64,000 nt of DNA, taken from positions 1 through 64,000 of the forward strand of contig JAFEBH010000017.1 of NCBI GenBank assembly GCA_018242765.1. The letters are read 5' to 3'. Each line of letters begins with the position of its first letter. The stretch's first letter is position 1. Shown one piece after another: positions 17,625 to 27,014 of this stretch. The position numbers were made by a program, and so were the translations under genes. The notes beneath the pieces are model-generated. The model was not told the DNA's origin. It searched no databases and saw only the letters and a list, made by a program, of their open reading frames with translations. Source of the DNA: Nitrospira sp. (GTDB lineage Bacteria; Nitrospirota; Nitrospiria; Nitrospirales; Nitrospiraceae).

Positions 17625-19043
17625 CTAGAGTCCTTCATAGGCAGCGATCGCTGCTGAGAGCGCCAGTACCAGATCTTCCGGCGGCTCAAACTCCGGGTAC
17701 GCATACAATTCCTGGTGCGTGTCCAGGTAGGACGTGTCAAACCGCCCTGCGATAAAATCTGGTTCCTGCATGATTGCTTCCATAAACGGGATCGTCGTCT
17801 TGAGCCCTCGAATGACATATTCCTCAAGGGAGCGTCTCATACGGCTGACGGTCTCTTCCCATGTGCGGCCCCGGACGGTCAGTTTGGCCAACAGGGCGTC
17901 ATAATAGGGCGGGACGGTGTAATCCTTATAGACCGCTCCGTCGATGCGCACGCCGATCCCACCGGGAGAGAGATAGGCCGTGACGGTCCCTGTACAAGGC
18001 AGGAAATTGTTTTTAGGGTCCTCCGCATTGATCCGACATTGGATGGCGTGTCCTTGTAAGATCACATCTTTCTGCTGGATGCTGAGTGGGAGGCCCGCCG
18101 CGATCTTAATTTGATTCCGCACGATGTCAATCGCCGTGATCTGTTCAGTCACGGTATGCTCGACTTGGAGGCGTGGATTCATTTCGATGAAATAGAACTT
18201 GCCCTCTTGATCAAGGAGGAATTCTACGGTCCCCGCATTGTCATAGTTCACCGCACGCGCGATGGCGATCGCGGCGTCGCCCATCTCTTCCCGGAGCTCC
18301 TGCGTCAAGATCAACGATGGCGCGATCTCGATCAACTTCTGGTGTCGCCGCTGGATGGAACAGTCTCGCTCTCCGAGATGAATGATGTTGCCGTGTCGGT
18401 CTCCTAAGATCTGAAACTCAATATGGTGCGGTCGTTCGATGTACTTTTCGATAAACACGCTGCCGTCTCCGAAGGAGGCGTGAGCCTCGCGCGCAGCAAC
18501 TTCCATGTTTTCGCGCAGTTCCTCATCGGACCGGACCACGCGCAATCCGCGACCCCCCCCACCGGCGCTTGCCTTGATCATCACCGGATAACCGGCTTTG
18601 TGGGCGAAGGCGAGGGCTTCTTTCACGTTGGTAATGGCGCCGTCCGTACCAGGCACGATCGGCACGCCCGCTGATTCGGCAAGTTCACGAGCCTTGACCT
18701 TGCTACCCATTAGGGTGATGGCATGGGTGGAGGGGCCGATAAATGTAATGTTGGAAGCCTGGCAGAGTTCGGCAAACTCTGCGTTCTCAGAGAGAAAGCC
18801 GTAGCCTGGATGAATCGCATCTGCCCCGATTCGTGCGGCGAGGTCCACGATTTGCTCGCTATCGAGGAACCCCTTTACCGGTCCCGGTCCAACCAGATAA
18901 GACTCGTCGGCCTTCTTCACGTAGATGCCGGTTGAATCCGCTTCAGAATAAATGGCGGCAGTCGCGATGTTCAATTCGCGGCAGGCGCGGATGATCCGCA
19001 TAGCAATTTCACCGCGATTGGCGACTAAAATCTTCTTAAACAT
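17625..19043 (-). CDS. pycA: pyruvate carboxylase subunit A (biotin carboxylase)
   Basis: A 472-residue ATP-grasp biotin carboxylase that charges biotin with bicarbonate using ATP. Hallmarks are the N-terminal MFKKILVANRGEIAMRIIR, HPGYGFLSEN, the glycine-rich ATP loop KASAGGGGRGLR, and the metal-binding/catalytic FIEMNPRLQVEHTVTE. Acetyl-CoA carboxylase AccC looks similar; the pycB neighbour and the C-terminal tail favour pyruvate carboxylase. It is the promoter-proximal gene of the locus. Confidence 0.88.
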   Translation of the reverse strand: MFKKILVANRGEIAMRIIRACRELNIATAAIYSEADSTGIYVKKADESYLVGPGPVKGFLDSEQIVDLAARIGADAIHPGYGFLSENAEFAELCQASNITFIGPSTHAITLMGSKVKARELAESAGVPIVPGTDGAITNVKEALAFAHKAGYPVMIKASAGGGGRGLRVVRSDEELRENMEVAAREAHASFGDGSVFIEKYIERPHHIEFQILGDRHGNIIHLGERDCSIQRRHQKLIEIAPSLILTQELREEMGDAAIAIARAVNYDNAGTVEFLLDQEGKFYFIEMNPRLQVEHTVTEQITAIDIVRNQIKIAAGLPLSIQQKDVILQGHAIQCRINAEDPKNNFLPCTGTVTAYLSPGGIGVRIDGAVYKDYTVPPYYDALLAKLTVRGRTWEETVSRMRRSLEEYVIRGLKTTIPFMEAIMQEPDFIAGRFDTSYLDTHQELYAYPEFEPPEDLVLALSAAIAAYEGL

Positions 19044-19300
19044 GCCTTCGATCCACGTGTTCGCAGGGCAAGAGGCGACAATCGAAAAGTAAGCGCGTAA
19101 GCTAGCATAGGACCAGGATTCCTGTCGAGGGAGAAGCGCCGCATGGACTCTCGCCTTGGAGATGATAGGACTGTTTGTACGCCGTCATCGGGGCAAGAAT
19201 GTGATCGCTACATAGGGTGGCATCTTGTAGAATGCCTCCTGTTGTTCAGGGCGAAGGATTTTCTCGGTGCAAATCCTCAATGTCGGAAAGGGTGATTCAG

Positions 19301-20374
19301 ATGTTACGGATCCCATCCAATTTGGTTGGTTCTGAATTCGGAGTAAGTGGGGGCAGTGGTGTTCGGCCCTGCGAGAGTCTTTCAACGACAGAGGTCCGAC
19401 GGTGGTTGATACGCCGATCGCTGATGCTCTTCGCCCTCGTCTTCTGTGTGGGGCTCAATGCGAGTCCCGTACGAGGCGAGTCACCGGCTCCTTCTGTGCA
19501 CTGGGGGAGCACGGCATTCCCGGACCAATATACGACGGCCACCTCAGGACTCACGCTCAATCGATTTACTCCAGTAGATGGGTTGGGGAATAAATATGAC
19601 TCTACGGTGGGTAATACGCTCGGCTTCAACCTCATCACACTCAGTTGGACTAAACATTGGGACTATTCGGGAACGAGTTGGTTGTGGAAAAACTGGAGTA
19701 CCAATCTCACAGCTGGGGTCAGTCCCACCAGCGATGAACCGAGCCAGTATTTTCAGAATAAGGTCGTCCATCAGCTTCGCCAACTGCCGTCAGTGCCCAC
19801 GGTGGATCCGCGGAAGGAAACCGATGTCATGATCGATGGGTCGATCACTCGATGGATTTCCCTGTTTGATCGCAAGGTCGTGTTTGCCGGTGGAGGATTT
19901 TCCGTCGGCAGCATTTACCAGCAAGGGTTTCTGCGAGGCGGCATCCGTCGACTGCAGATTACCCCGTCGGTGTGGCGTTCGGAGAAGTGGGGCGATATCA
20001 ACGTTCGGGTCTCTGCGATGGGGCGGATTAGCTATCAGGGCAACGGAGCGGTACTCCACTCCGTAAGAAGCACGGCGGGGCTGGTTCAGCCGGCGATTGC
20101 CATCGGTCAGTATCGGACTACGGCCACCGGTGAAACGATTCCAACCTGGGAAATCGAATTGGCACTGATGTGGGATTCCGGGATCTTTGTGAATACTACA
20201 GGGCAGAGCCAGAAGCAGTTCGCCTGGTCGCTGGCAGCCTCAGCAGGGCCGGTGCGCTTTGAAACCTGGAACGACAGCATGGGGCACCTCTCAGAGCGAG
20301 ACTATGGCCCCTCCTATGGCGCCGCACTCACCGTCGATGTCCTGCGAGCTTGGAACATTATCCGAGAGCTTTGA
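19301..20374 (+). CDS. probable outer-membrane beta-barrel protein
   Basis: About 357 residues from ATG 19301. A signal peptide lies within RRSLMLFALVFCVGLNASPVRG, preceded by an unusually long N-region, so the real start may be a nearer alternative codon. The mature part has alternating, aromatic-rich strands (FNLITLSWTKHWDY, GDINVRVSAMGRISYQG, PTWEIELALMWDSGIF) and lacks long hydrophobic helices, as expected for an outer-membrane barrel. It weakly recalls LpxR-like lipid A deacylases in its layout, but I cannot place the catalytic residues, so I leave the function open. Confidence 0.6.
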   Translation: MLRIPSNLVGSEFGVSGGSGVRPCESLSTTEVRRWLIRRSLMLFALVFCVGLNASPVRGESPAPSVHWGSTAFPDQYTTATSGLTLNRFTPVDGLGNKYDSTVGNTLGFNLITLSWTKHWDYSGTSWLWKNWSTNLTAGVSPTSDEPSQYFQNKVVHQLRQLPSVPTVDPRKETDVMIDGSITRWISLFDRKVVFAGGGFSVGSIYQQGFLRGGIRRLQITPSVWRSEKWGDINVRVSAMGRISYQGNGAVLHSVRSTAGLVQPAIAIGQYRTTATGETIPTWEIELALMWDSGIFVNTTGQSQKQFAWSLAASAGPVRFETWNDSMGHLSERDYGPSYGAALTVDVLRAWNIIREL

Positions 20375-20509
20375 GCGACGTCTGACACTCAATCGCCAGT
20401 ATCACCGTAAACGGTGTGGTCTGTATGGATCAGAGAAAGCTTTACCCATGCATCGTGGGGTGCCATCCCTCTCGCGGTGCGTAAAGCTGTTGAGCTCCCT
20501 CGCATCTAT

Positions 20510-20695
20510 TTAAAAGATTGTATAGATAAAGGGTGCAACCGCCGCTCCTTCGGCAAAATAGATCAACGTAGCGATCATGAGCAGTACGAAGATCACTGGA
20601 GCCAACCAATAGGATTTTCTTTCCCGCATGAACAGGAGGAGCTCTTGGGCGCTTCCTAGACTGTGTGCCGTATAATCTTTGTGCGACTCGCTCAT
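20510..20695 (-). CDS. DUF5989-type small membrane protein
   Basis: A 61-residue protein with a short soluble N-terminus (SAQELLLFMRERKSYWLAPV) and one transmembrane helix ending AVAPFIYTIF. This matches the DUF5989 family as I remember it, usually next to polysaccharide or SxtJ-like genes; its function is unknown. AAGGAG six bases upstream fixes the start. It sits just downstream of the ferredoxin-type membrane protein in the same direction and probably shares its transcript. Confidence 0.75.
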   Translation of the reverse strand: MSESHKDYTAHSLGSAQELLLFMRERKSYWLAPVIFVLLMIATLIYFAEGAAVAPFIYTIF

Positions 20696-20722
20696 CGTTG
20701 ACTCCTTATGAGAATTTGCACG

Positions 20723-22030
20723 CTATTGGCTTGCTGCGGAAATTTGTCGGTCATGCTTATGGGTGCTTGTCCGTTGCGCTTTTACAGCTACCACCCACTT
20801 GCTACCCATGATGCACGTTTGCCGGAAGAGAATGAACGCGACGATGGCTCCAGGATAAAACCAGAATCCGCCGAGTTTTGACGTGATGGCACCGCCGACC
20901 AACGCAACCAGGATGGATAGGAAATCAGTCGTCGGCCCGAGCGGTTCATAGACCTGCATGTGCCGTGCATTGGTTTGATAGCCATCTTTTCTGATCAATT
21001 CCTGTTGCCAAGGACGTTTCTCATATGGTTTCAACCTGTCGGTTTGAGGGACGCCTGGGGCTGCTGTGTCTTTCAGAACATGGTCGTCACATGCGTCGAT
21101 GCAGGCATAGCACTTAATGCATTCTCGGTTGATGACCTTGCCGTTAAAATGGAAGATTTCTCGGCTGACATCAATTCCCTGGGGACAGGCGTTGCTACAA
21201 TCTCGGCAGCCGGTACATTGTGCAACGCGTGTGATCTTGGATTGGATGGGCGAAATATTCATGAGTGGCGTCATCATCGGGGCGTATGGGCACAAAATTC
21301 TGCAGAATGCTCCTTGACCATACCGCAGATTCAACATCATGCTCATGGTGAATTGAATGAACAGTGCTAATCCGATCGATACCAAAAAGTCATTCCAGGT
21401 GGGGCGGATATCAAGATTGAACGGGGCTGTTTGAGCGAAGGCCTTCCCTTCATATCCTGGGAGGTCAGCCATAGGAGCGGGGGACATGACATTGACCTGG
21501 GGAGTAAAGCCAGTCTTCAAGATCAAAAGAATGACCGGTAGGAGCAGCACAAATAGTGCCCCTATCCTCAGCAGCCACCGATGAGGTGTATTAATGAGGA
21601 TGTTTTTTTCACGCAGGTTGAGGTATTGCCGAACGTTGCACTTACGCAAGATCCAATCGGCAAACTCAATCGCGCCGCGCATATGGCAGGCCCACCCGCA
21701 AAAAGCTCGTCCCCAGATTAAAATCGAGATTAAAATCAGTGCCACCATGATCGATGCGGCATTGATGGTTCCTTTGGCAAGTGATGGAACGCCCATCATC
21801 GCCGTCTTGCCCCAAATCTGAATCCCGAACACATGCCAGGAGATGAGGTGGAACGCGATATAGGCATGCACCGATGCCAGAGCGATCATGCGATATTTGT
21901 ATCGCTTTGTGGCCGGTGGAGTGGCACGACCTTTAACAGTGCATGAACTTGGAGCTACAGGCTCCGGAATATCAATTGCAATGATTGGAAGCTCGCGTCC
22001 GGATAAGGTATCAGCAGGACCTGCGTTCAT
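20723..22030 (-). CDS. NapH/NosR-like polytopic membrane iron-sulfur protein
   Basis: A 435-residue protein with about six membrane helices and several cysteine motifs. Two CxxxCP-like membrane-proximal motifs are visible (GRAFCGWACHM and FCRILCPY). Two 4Fe-4S ferredoxin clusters follow (CTGCRDCSNACPQG and CIKCYACIDACDDH). This is the NapH/NosR/CcoG architecture, which passes electrons from the quinol pool or cytoplasmic donors to periplasmic reductases or takes part in metal-centre assembly. No nap or nos genes are nearby, so the partner is unknown. GAGGAG upstream supports the start. Confidence 0.82.
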   Translation of the reverse strand: MNAGPADTLSGRELPIIAIDIPEPVAPSSCTVKGRATPPATKRYKYRMIALASVHAYIAFHLISWHVFGIQIWGKTAMMGVPSLAKGTINAASIMVALILISILIWGRAFCGWACHMRGAIEFADWILRKCNVRQYLNLREKNILINTPHRWLLRIGALFVLLLPVILLILKTGFTPQVNVMSPAPMADLPGYEGKAFAQTAPFNLDIRPTWNDFLVSIGLALFIQFTMSMMLNLRYGQGAFCRILCPYAPMMTPLMNISPIQSKITRVAQCTGCRDCSNACPQGIDVSREIFHFNGKVINRECIKCYACIDACDDHVLKDTAAPGVPQTDRLKPYEKRPWQQELIRKDGYQTNARHMQVYEPLGPTTDFLSILVALVGGAITSKLGGFWFYPGAIVAFILFRQTCIMGSKWVVAVKAQRTSTHKHDRQISAASQ

Positions 22031-22988
22031 GTATGTCGACTCCTCGTATGCTGCGCATACTACGCATTCATAACTATCATGTCAAAATTAACCCGAACAG
22101 TATCTCGAAAGGGGGGATAGAGAGGAGAAAGTGGGATACGTGCGGTATCAGTGGAGTTGGCCTGGATGCATCATTGATCATGTGCTTTTGGTTGCTAACA
22201 ACAGTATGGCATCAGTATCCTTCACTTGACGGTGGCTGCCGATCGGGGAACTCCTGAGTTCTTCTCAGGAAAAAGCTGAACCTGAAGCAAGGTTTGATCG
22301 AGGACTCCGGGTGTACCCACATAAAGAGATCCGTAACCCTCCCCCGATACTGACACCTTAGAAGGAGATTTCAGAATGGCCAGATGCGTTGGACGACCCC
22401 TGGCGGGCCCATTAGCATGACGTTCTCTGCCTGCTCGAGGAGGAACTCATAGGCTGTCTCCTTTCGAATGTGGGAGGGGTTTTAGTGTACCGACATGGCC
22501 ATAAGAACTAGCCGTTCGCTCTGGCCTCTGAGCAAAAGTTGTCAGAACTACTGCATGAAAAAACCTTCGAATGGTCTTTTGGGGAAGAAGCGGGGGGCGC
22601 AGAGGGAGTGCATTGGATACATCTCAGTGATACGCTGAGTCTTGCGTGTCATCTGGCGGATTGTGACGATGACCGCAGAGCAGCGGAAGTTGCGGGCCTT
22701 CCCAGATCGTATTTCTGCAGTTTGTGGTATCCAGTCGTTCGACTAACGTCCAAATCGCGGGCTGCCCCGTGGCACATTCCCACGATGCAGACGGCATCCC
22801 CTTAAGGCCCCGTGTTGACTTTTCTTGCTTGCGAGGACCGTCCGTAAACGCACAAGAGATAATCAGGCGGTATGCAGCCCTGTAAGGGGTTCTATGAAGA
22901 CGAAATCAGAAAAACCCGAGTCATATATGGGCAATGGTCCAGTCTGAGGCGAGGCTTTCAAGCAGATGGGAAGCCCAAGAACCACTCG
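22031..22988. other. gene-poor region with transposase relic
   Basis: About 950 bases with no intact gene. It contains a short reverse-strand IstB-like relic (22371-22454). A forward frame at 22539-22805 is open for 88 codons but has no ribosome-binding site and no protein character I recognise. Overall it looks like a decayed insertion site. Confidence 0.55.
22371..22454 (-). pseudogene. fragment of an IS21-type IstB ATPase
   Basis: The reverse strand reads AYEFLLEQAENVMLMGPPGV and then loses the pattern, ending at a stop after VQRIWPF. The preserved part matches the Walker A region of IstB helper ATPases (roughly ENVLLxGPPGVGKTHLA), with the GKT lost. No istA, terminal repeats or rest of istB are visible. 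I take it as the relic of an old IS21-family insertion. Confidence 0.5.
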
Positions 22989-23363
22989 CTACTCGTGTTG
23001 GTGTGGGGCGGCTGAGGCGGTCGGCATGGTGGCCGAAATACATCCCTCGATGAACTCGACTTTGCACTGCCAGGAGGATGCGGCCTCGTTGACCCGATTG
23101 ATCACGTCCGCCGACTTCACGGTGCTGGGGGTAATGTCCACGAGGACATGGCTGGGGACGCGGTTGAAATCGACGCTGATCACACCGGGAATGGTCTGCA
23201 AGATCTTGCCGATCTCCGATTCTTTGTCGCTACAGCCGGCTCCAGTGAGCGTCAAAGGAAGACGCTCTTTAACCGGTGGTGCGGCCGAGGCTGGGAGTGA
23301 GATGAATAGACTGACGGCAAGAAATGCGGTGGATAGAACTAGTCGAGACAAAGAGTGTGGCAT
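22989..23363 (-). CDS. periplasmic HMA-like small protein
   Basis: A 124-residue secreted protein: signal peptide (LVLSTAFLAVSLFISLPASAAP), then a ferredoxin-like beta-alpha-beta domain (LPLTLTGAGCSDKESEIGKILQ, GVISVDFNRV, HVLVDITPS), then a His-containing tail (APHQHE). The arrangement resembles MerP/heavy-metal-associated domains, but the CxxC metal site is reduced to a single Cys in GAGC, so copper- or mercury-type binding through two thiols is not possible there. Two further cysteines (WQC, EGC) could substitute or form a disulphide. Function unknown. Confidence 0.65.
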   Translation of the reverse strand: MPHSLSRLVLSTAFLAVSLFISLPASAAPPVKERLPLTLTGAGCSDKESEIGKILQTIPGVISVDFNRVPSHVLVDITPSTVKSADVINRVNEAASSWQCKVEFIEGCISATMPTASAAPHQHE

Positions 23364-23611
23364 CAGGCAAACTCTCTTTTATAGATGAGCGTAGTGGAGA
23401 ACCAGCACACAGGAACATATGCATAAGCTACACGATCCTGCCTTCGCTTGTCGAGACATCTGGAACCAGACGTGATCTGGTCTGAGCTGAACAGGTTCCT
23501 CTCATCTGTTGTTTGCCCTGAAGTATTTCTTTGCATGGCAAAGTAAAATCTCTGCGTATTGTATCGACTCATCTGGACTCATCGTGTGAATCCAGCGATA
23601 ATGCCTCCCTC

Positions 23612-24448
23612 ATGACTGCCCTGGTTGATCCACCATCTTGTTCATGGCCGGAAGTCGTCGGCCTCATTCCCGCTGCTGGACAGGCCAAGCGACTTCAACC
23701 CTTTCCTTGCAGCAAGGAGCTGTTTCCCGTCGGCTTCACAAAAGATTCGAAGACGGGGATGCCGCGACCGAAAGTGGCGTCGCAGTATCTGTTGGAAAAA
23801 TTTAAAACGGCGGGAGTGTCCAAGACCTTCATCGTGATCCGCGAAGGGAAATGGGATATCCCGAATTATTTTCAGGAGGGAGTGGGGGTCGGGATGTCGC
23901 TCGCCTATCTTGTGATCCCCGGCTCGCTTGGACCGCCGGACACGCTTGATCGGGCCTATTCCTTTGTTTCCCAGTACCGGATTGCATTCGGTTTTCCCGA
24001 TATTTTGTTCGGCCCGCCGGATGCGTATCGCCAACTGATTGAACAGCAGGAACGAACGGGTGCGGATGTGGTGCTTGGGTTGCACCGTATTGAGGATCCA
24101 CGCATCTGGGATATGGTGGACGATGATAATGAGGGGTGGGTTCGTGAGATTGTGATGAAACCTGCTTCAACCACACTCACGTTCGGCTGGTGTTTTGCCG
24201 TGTGGACTCCGGTCTTCTCCGAGTTCCTCCACCGGTTCTTGCGTGCGGACGAAACAAAACAGAACATGGGGCGGTTGGCACATACGGCCAACGATCCCGG
24301 AGGGGATTTAGCTGTCGGGGTGGTTTTCCAGGAGGCCCTCAAGGCGGGGCTTCGGATACAGAATGTGAAGTTTCCACAAGACAGGTATCTGGATATCGGG
24401 ACACCCGACAATCTTGCCAAAGCCGTTCGACAACAGATTATTGAGTGA
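23612..24448 (+). CDS. sugar-phosphate nucleotidyltransferase
   Basis: About 278 residues with the nucleotidyltransferase signature GLIPAAGQAKRLQPFPCSKE at the N-terminus, FPDILFGPPDAY at the metal-binding Asp position and DRYLDIGTPDNLAKA at the C-terminus. These enzymes make NDP-sugars from sugar-1-phosphates for surface polysaccharides. It resembles RmlA/GalU-like proteins but is divergent, and the sugar cannot be assigned. The ATG at 23612 has no strong ribosome-binding site; the longer upstream frame lacks family character. Confidence 0.8.
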   Translation: MTALVDPPSCSWPEVVGLIPAAGQAKRLQPFPCSKELFPVGFTKDSKTGMPRPKVASQYLLEKFKTAGVSKTFIVIREGKWDIPNYFQEGVGVGMSLAYLVIPGSLGPPDTLDRAYSFVSQYRIAFGFPDILFGPPDAYRQLIEQQERTGADVVLGLHRIEDPRIWDMVDDDNEGWVREIVMKPASTTLTFGWCFAVWTPVFSEFLHRFLRADETKQNMGRLAHTANDPGGDLAVGVVFQEALKAGLRIQNVKFPQDRYLDIGTPDNLAKAVRQQIIE

Positions 24449-24505
24449 TGAGTTTGCTCCGCAGCGTCTGTGCCGCTCTTTGATTATCTATCTCGGAAAG
24501 CCGTC

Positions 24506-24961
24506 CTATTTGGGTTGCACCAAAAAGGCTTTAGACCGGGCATTGCCGCCGCCGGCAATGATATCGATGAATGACATGCCGGGTTGGATATCAGGCACAA
24601 TGACCTCAATCGTTGTGTCATTCACAAACTTGTAATCGATCTTGGATGGGCCTGCCACACTGAGTGCCACACCTCGGAAACAAGCTCTTGTCCCGAAGTT
24701 TTCACCTGTAAGGGTTATGGTTTGCCCGGGCTTGGCTTCATCGGGCTCCACGCGCAGGATTTTAGGCTTTCGACTGCTATCGCAGACGGGATCTTTCTCC
24801 AGCTGTTGCTCGTCATGCCCCTTGATCGATTCCGCGTCGTGCAGTGTATACCCGGCACCTTCGACGATCACCCCCTCTTCGGCAAGAGCAACGCGTGATC
24901 CAACATGGGTCATCACCAGCCACGAAAGAAACAGGAAGAAAAAACGGAACGGGCTTGCCAT
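24506..24961 (-). CDS. secreted IPT/TIG-domain protein
   Basis: A 151-residue exported protein with a signal peptide (FFFLFLSWLVMTHVGSRVALA) and one IPT/TIG immunoglobulin-like domain (PKILRVEPDEAKPGQTITLTG... through TIEVIVPDIQPGMSFIDI). Such domains mediate carbohydrate or protein binding. It is the third gene of a reverse-strand run after the FmdB zinc ribbon and the PstS-like protein, and may be co-expressed with the latter in the periplasm. Confidence 0.75.
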   Translation of the reverse strand: MASPFRFFFLFLSWLVMTHVGSRVALAEEGVIVEGAGYTLHDAESIKGHDEQQLEKDPVCDSSRKPKILRVEPDEAKPGQTITLTGENFGTRACFRGVALSVAGPSKIDYKFVNDTTIEVIVPDIQPGMSFIDIIAGGGNARSKAFLVQPK

Positions 24962-24991
24962 CAGGATCTCCCTTCATGCGGAGTGACGGAA

Positions 24992-25885
24992 TTACTTGCT
25001 CGACATAGCCACATACAGTTCTCCGACAATGGCTTGACCGGAAGGAGACAACGCAAATTTGATAAAAGCTTCAATAAGAGGATTCGCCTCTTTTTTCGAA
25101 AGAAGAAGCAGTGGACGTCGCAGACTGTATCGCCCATCTCGGACCGTTGGGACTTCAGGCTCGACTTTATCAACCGGCAGGAGCCGGACGGCCACCCCAT
25201 TAGCGACAGCAGAGAGGCCGGTACTCAACGACACATACGCGACGGCAGAGAGGGGCGGAAGGGCACCCACGACGGTCTTGATGACCGTGTCGTCTGATCC
25301 GATAACCTTTGCGGCCCCAGGAATCTTTCCAGCGATCCCGAGGCGGGATTCAAACGCTTCACGGATGTTCTGGCTGCGAGATCGATCAATCAACAGGATT
25401 CTCGTCTCGGGCCCACCCAATTCCGACCATTCTCGGATCTTTCCGGAAAACATCTCGGCGACCTGTTGAGTCGTCACTTCCTTGGTGAAGTTTGAGAGAT
25501 GGACGAGAATCCCAATGCCGTCCCACCCGATTTGTGAGGCTGCCAGTGTTGCGTCCTCCATGCTTGTCACGGCAATCTGCGCCTGGCCGGCCTGAACTAA
25601 CTGCGCCGGCGTTGAATCTTCGTCCCACAAGATATCGACATAGGCACGGGGATTGGCTTTTTCGAAGGCACGTGCCAGGACCTCAATAGTCGCTTGTTCA
25701 GGGCCGTTACCGGCGATGATCAGATTTCCTGCAACCTGTGCCGATGTGTGGGGAGGGGAGAGGAAGAGAATCAGACCCACACAGAGTAGAGTGATTAACG
25801 ATTGTCCTGGCATGGACGCTCTTCGCCACCAGGAACCCGGATGACTCTTGCGGCGTAGCCAGGCCGTCGGAAGATGGTTCACCAT
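24992..25885 (-). CDS. PstS-like periplasmic substrate-binding protein
   Basis: About 297 residues from an ATG two bases after the FmdB-like gene, or about 273 from an ATG at 25813 that would give a more classical signal peptide (MPGQSLITLLCVGLILFLS). The mature part follows the phosphate-binding-protein fold: LIIAGNGPEQATIEVLARAF at the start, VAEMFSGKIREWSELGG in the middle, and a closing ALSPSGQAIVGEL. It lacks the clear TGSG phosphate loop of PstS, so the ligand is uncertain, and no pstCAB genes are nearby. Confidence 0.75.
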   Translation of the reverse strand: MVNHLPTAWLRRKSHPGSWWRRASMPGQSLITLLCVGLILFLSPPHTSAQVAGNLIIAGNGPEQATIEVLARAFEKANPRAYVDILWDEDSTPAQLVQAGQAQIAVTSMEDATLAASQIGWDGIGILVHLSNFTKEVTTQQVAEMFSGKIREWSELGGPETRILLIDRSRSQNIREAFESRLGIAGKIPGAAKVIGSDDTVIKTVVGALPPLSAVAYVSLSTGLSAVANGVAVRLLPVDKVEPEVPTVRDGRYSLRRPLLLLSKKEANPLIEAFIKFALSPSGQAIVGELYVAMSSK

Positions 25886-25887
25886 GG

Positions 25888-26208
25888 TTACGACTCGGAC
25901 GTGGTTCGGTTTGCCGTAGAGGACTCGGATTCGGACGACATGTTCGGTGGCGGGACATTGCGCTGTGCGTTCAACGGCGGCAACTTGACGAATCGTTCCA
26001 TCCGTTCCTGGTTCATGGCCTTGGCCTTGATTTCGGTGAATCCGGGTTTGCGGGTGCCGACCACATTGGATGAGAACGCGGAGAGAAGGCGCGTGGCCTC
26101 CCTCGCATGGCAATGGGGACATTCGGTGTCTTCCACCCTGGCATAGACTGACTGGGTGGCCTCAAATTGTTTCTCACACCGTCCGCATCGATATTCATAG
26201 AGTGGCAT
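25888..26208 (-). CDS. FmdB-type zinc ribbon regulator
   Basis: A 106-residue protein starting MPLYEYRCGRCEKQFEATQS with a second CxxC in ECPHCH. This four-cysteine zinc ribbon defines the FmdB/CxxC_CxxC_SSSS family. Family members are short and often have a polar tail, as here (serine-rich end). Proposed roles are regulatory but mostly untested. It leads the operon with the PstS-like and IPT/TIG genes. Confidence 0.82.
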   Translation of the reverse strand: MPLYEYRCGRCEKQFEATQSVYARVEDTECPHCHAREATRLLSAFSSNVVGTRKPGFTEIKAKAMNQERMERFVKLPPLNAQRNVPPPNMSSESESSTANRTTSES

Positions 26209-26488
26209 AGGATCCTGTCCTTTCTCTCGGCCGGTATGAGTCCGCGTCTTGCGTATTCGTCAGGGATCTGTACCTGAACGAAGTGTTCGCGGGATCGTGG
26301 TCCTACCGAGTCAGTTAAGACTATCGTTCAAGATCGTTCGGCAGTGTGCCGCAGTCTCTATTCCAACGAGTGGAGCCGTTCAGATCTTGACAAACAGCCC
26401 TTGTGCAAGCGATGCTGATCAACTTACGATATTCTGTTCATTCTAACAATTTACGCGGCTCAACTGCCAGCTCTAGAGGAGGGTTTCG

Positions 26489-26665
26489 ATGCCAGTGCTG
26501 ATTCGACGGTACAAGGGGAATAACGGCGTCATGCAGGAAGAACGAATCGACGAAGATGATCGGATCGCGCGCTATATGAGGCTCTTCGAGAAGGATGATG
26601 TCAAAAAGCTGCAGACCGGCGTGAAGTGTTTTATTGAAAAGGATGAATGGCAGCTCCTCCCGTGA
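26489..26665 (+). CDS. small conserved-looking hypothetical protein (58 aa)
   Basis: A 58-residue protein, MPVLIRRYKGNNGVMQEERI at the start and KCFIEKDEWQLLP at the end. AGAGGAGGG six to fourteen bases upstream is a very good ribosome-binding site, and the composition (charged, no membrane segment) looks like a real protein. I recognise no family. It faces away from the FmdB operon and lies just before another small gene. Confidence 0.6.
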   Translation: MPVLIRRYKGNNGVMQEERIDEDDRIARYMRLFEKDDVKKLQTGVKCFIEKDEWQLLP

Positions 26666-26737
26666 ATTGGTCAAGGGGCAGAAGTAGGGCGTGTACCTGT
26701 GTGAACGTTGCTTACCACTCACCCCTTACCGGCTAGC

Positions 26738-26941
26738 ATGATCTACTGGTTGCATATTGCCCGTGCCATCGACCGTGTGACGCTCCACCGAGACCGTTGT
26801 TCGGAGGTACCAGCGACGGCCACCTCCAGCGACTTTTGGGAAGGCGGATGGTTCGATTATCCTGATAAGGAGCGGGCTACCCAGGCGATGGAACAGGCTG
26901 GAGTGAATCGGCAACGGCTGTGTCCACTCTGCAAACCTTGA
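26738..26941 (+). CDS. small hypothetical protein with CxxC end
   Basis: About 67 residues from ATG 26738 (an ATG ten codons earlier is possible). It reads WLHIARAIDRVTLHRDRCSE, then GGWFDYPDKERATQAMEQAG and a terminal CPLCKP. A lone Cys near the front and the CxxC at the end could form one zinc site. No known domain recognised. It follows the small gene at 26489 in the same direction. Confidence 0.5.
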   Translation: MIYWLHIARAIDRVTLHRDRCSEVPATATSSDFWEGGWFDYPDKERATQAMEQAGVNRQRLCPLCKP

Positions 26942-27014
26942 ATAAGAAGTATTGCGTGCTGGGTGTTGAGTTTCAAGTGAACGAGTGGGCTCCTAGGCTC
27001 AGCACTGCTGATTC

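Noticed and set aside
22539-22805. 88-codon forward frame as a gene
   Set aside because: No ribosome-binding site, no recognisable protein pattern, and it lies in a decayed insertion region.
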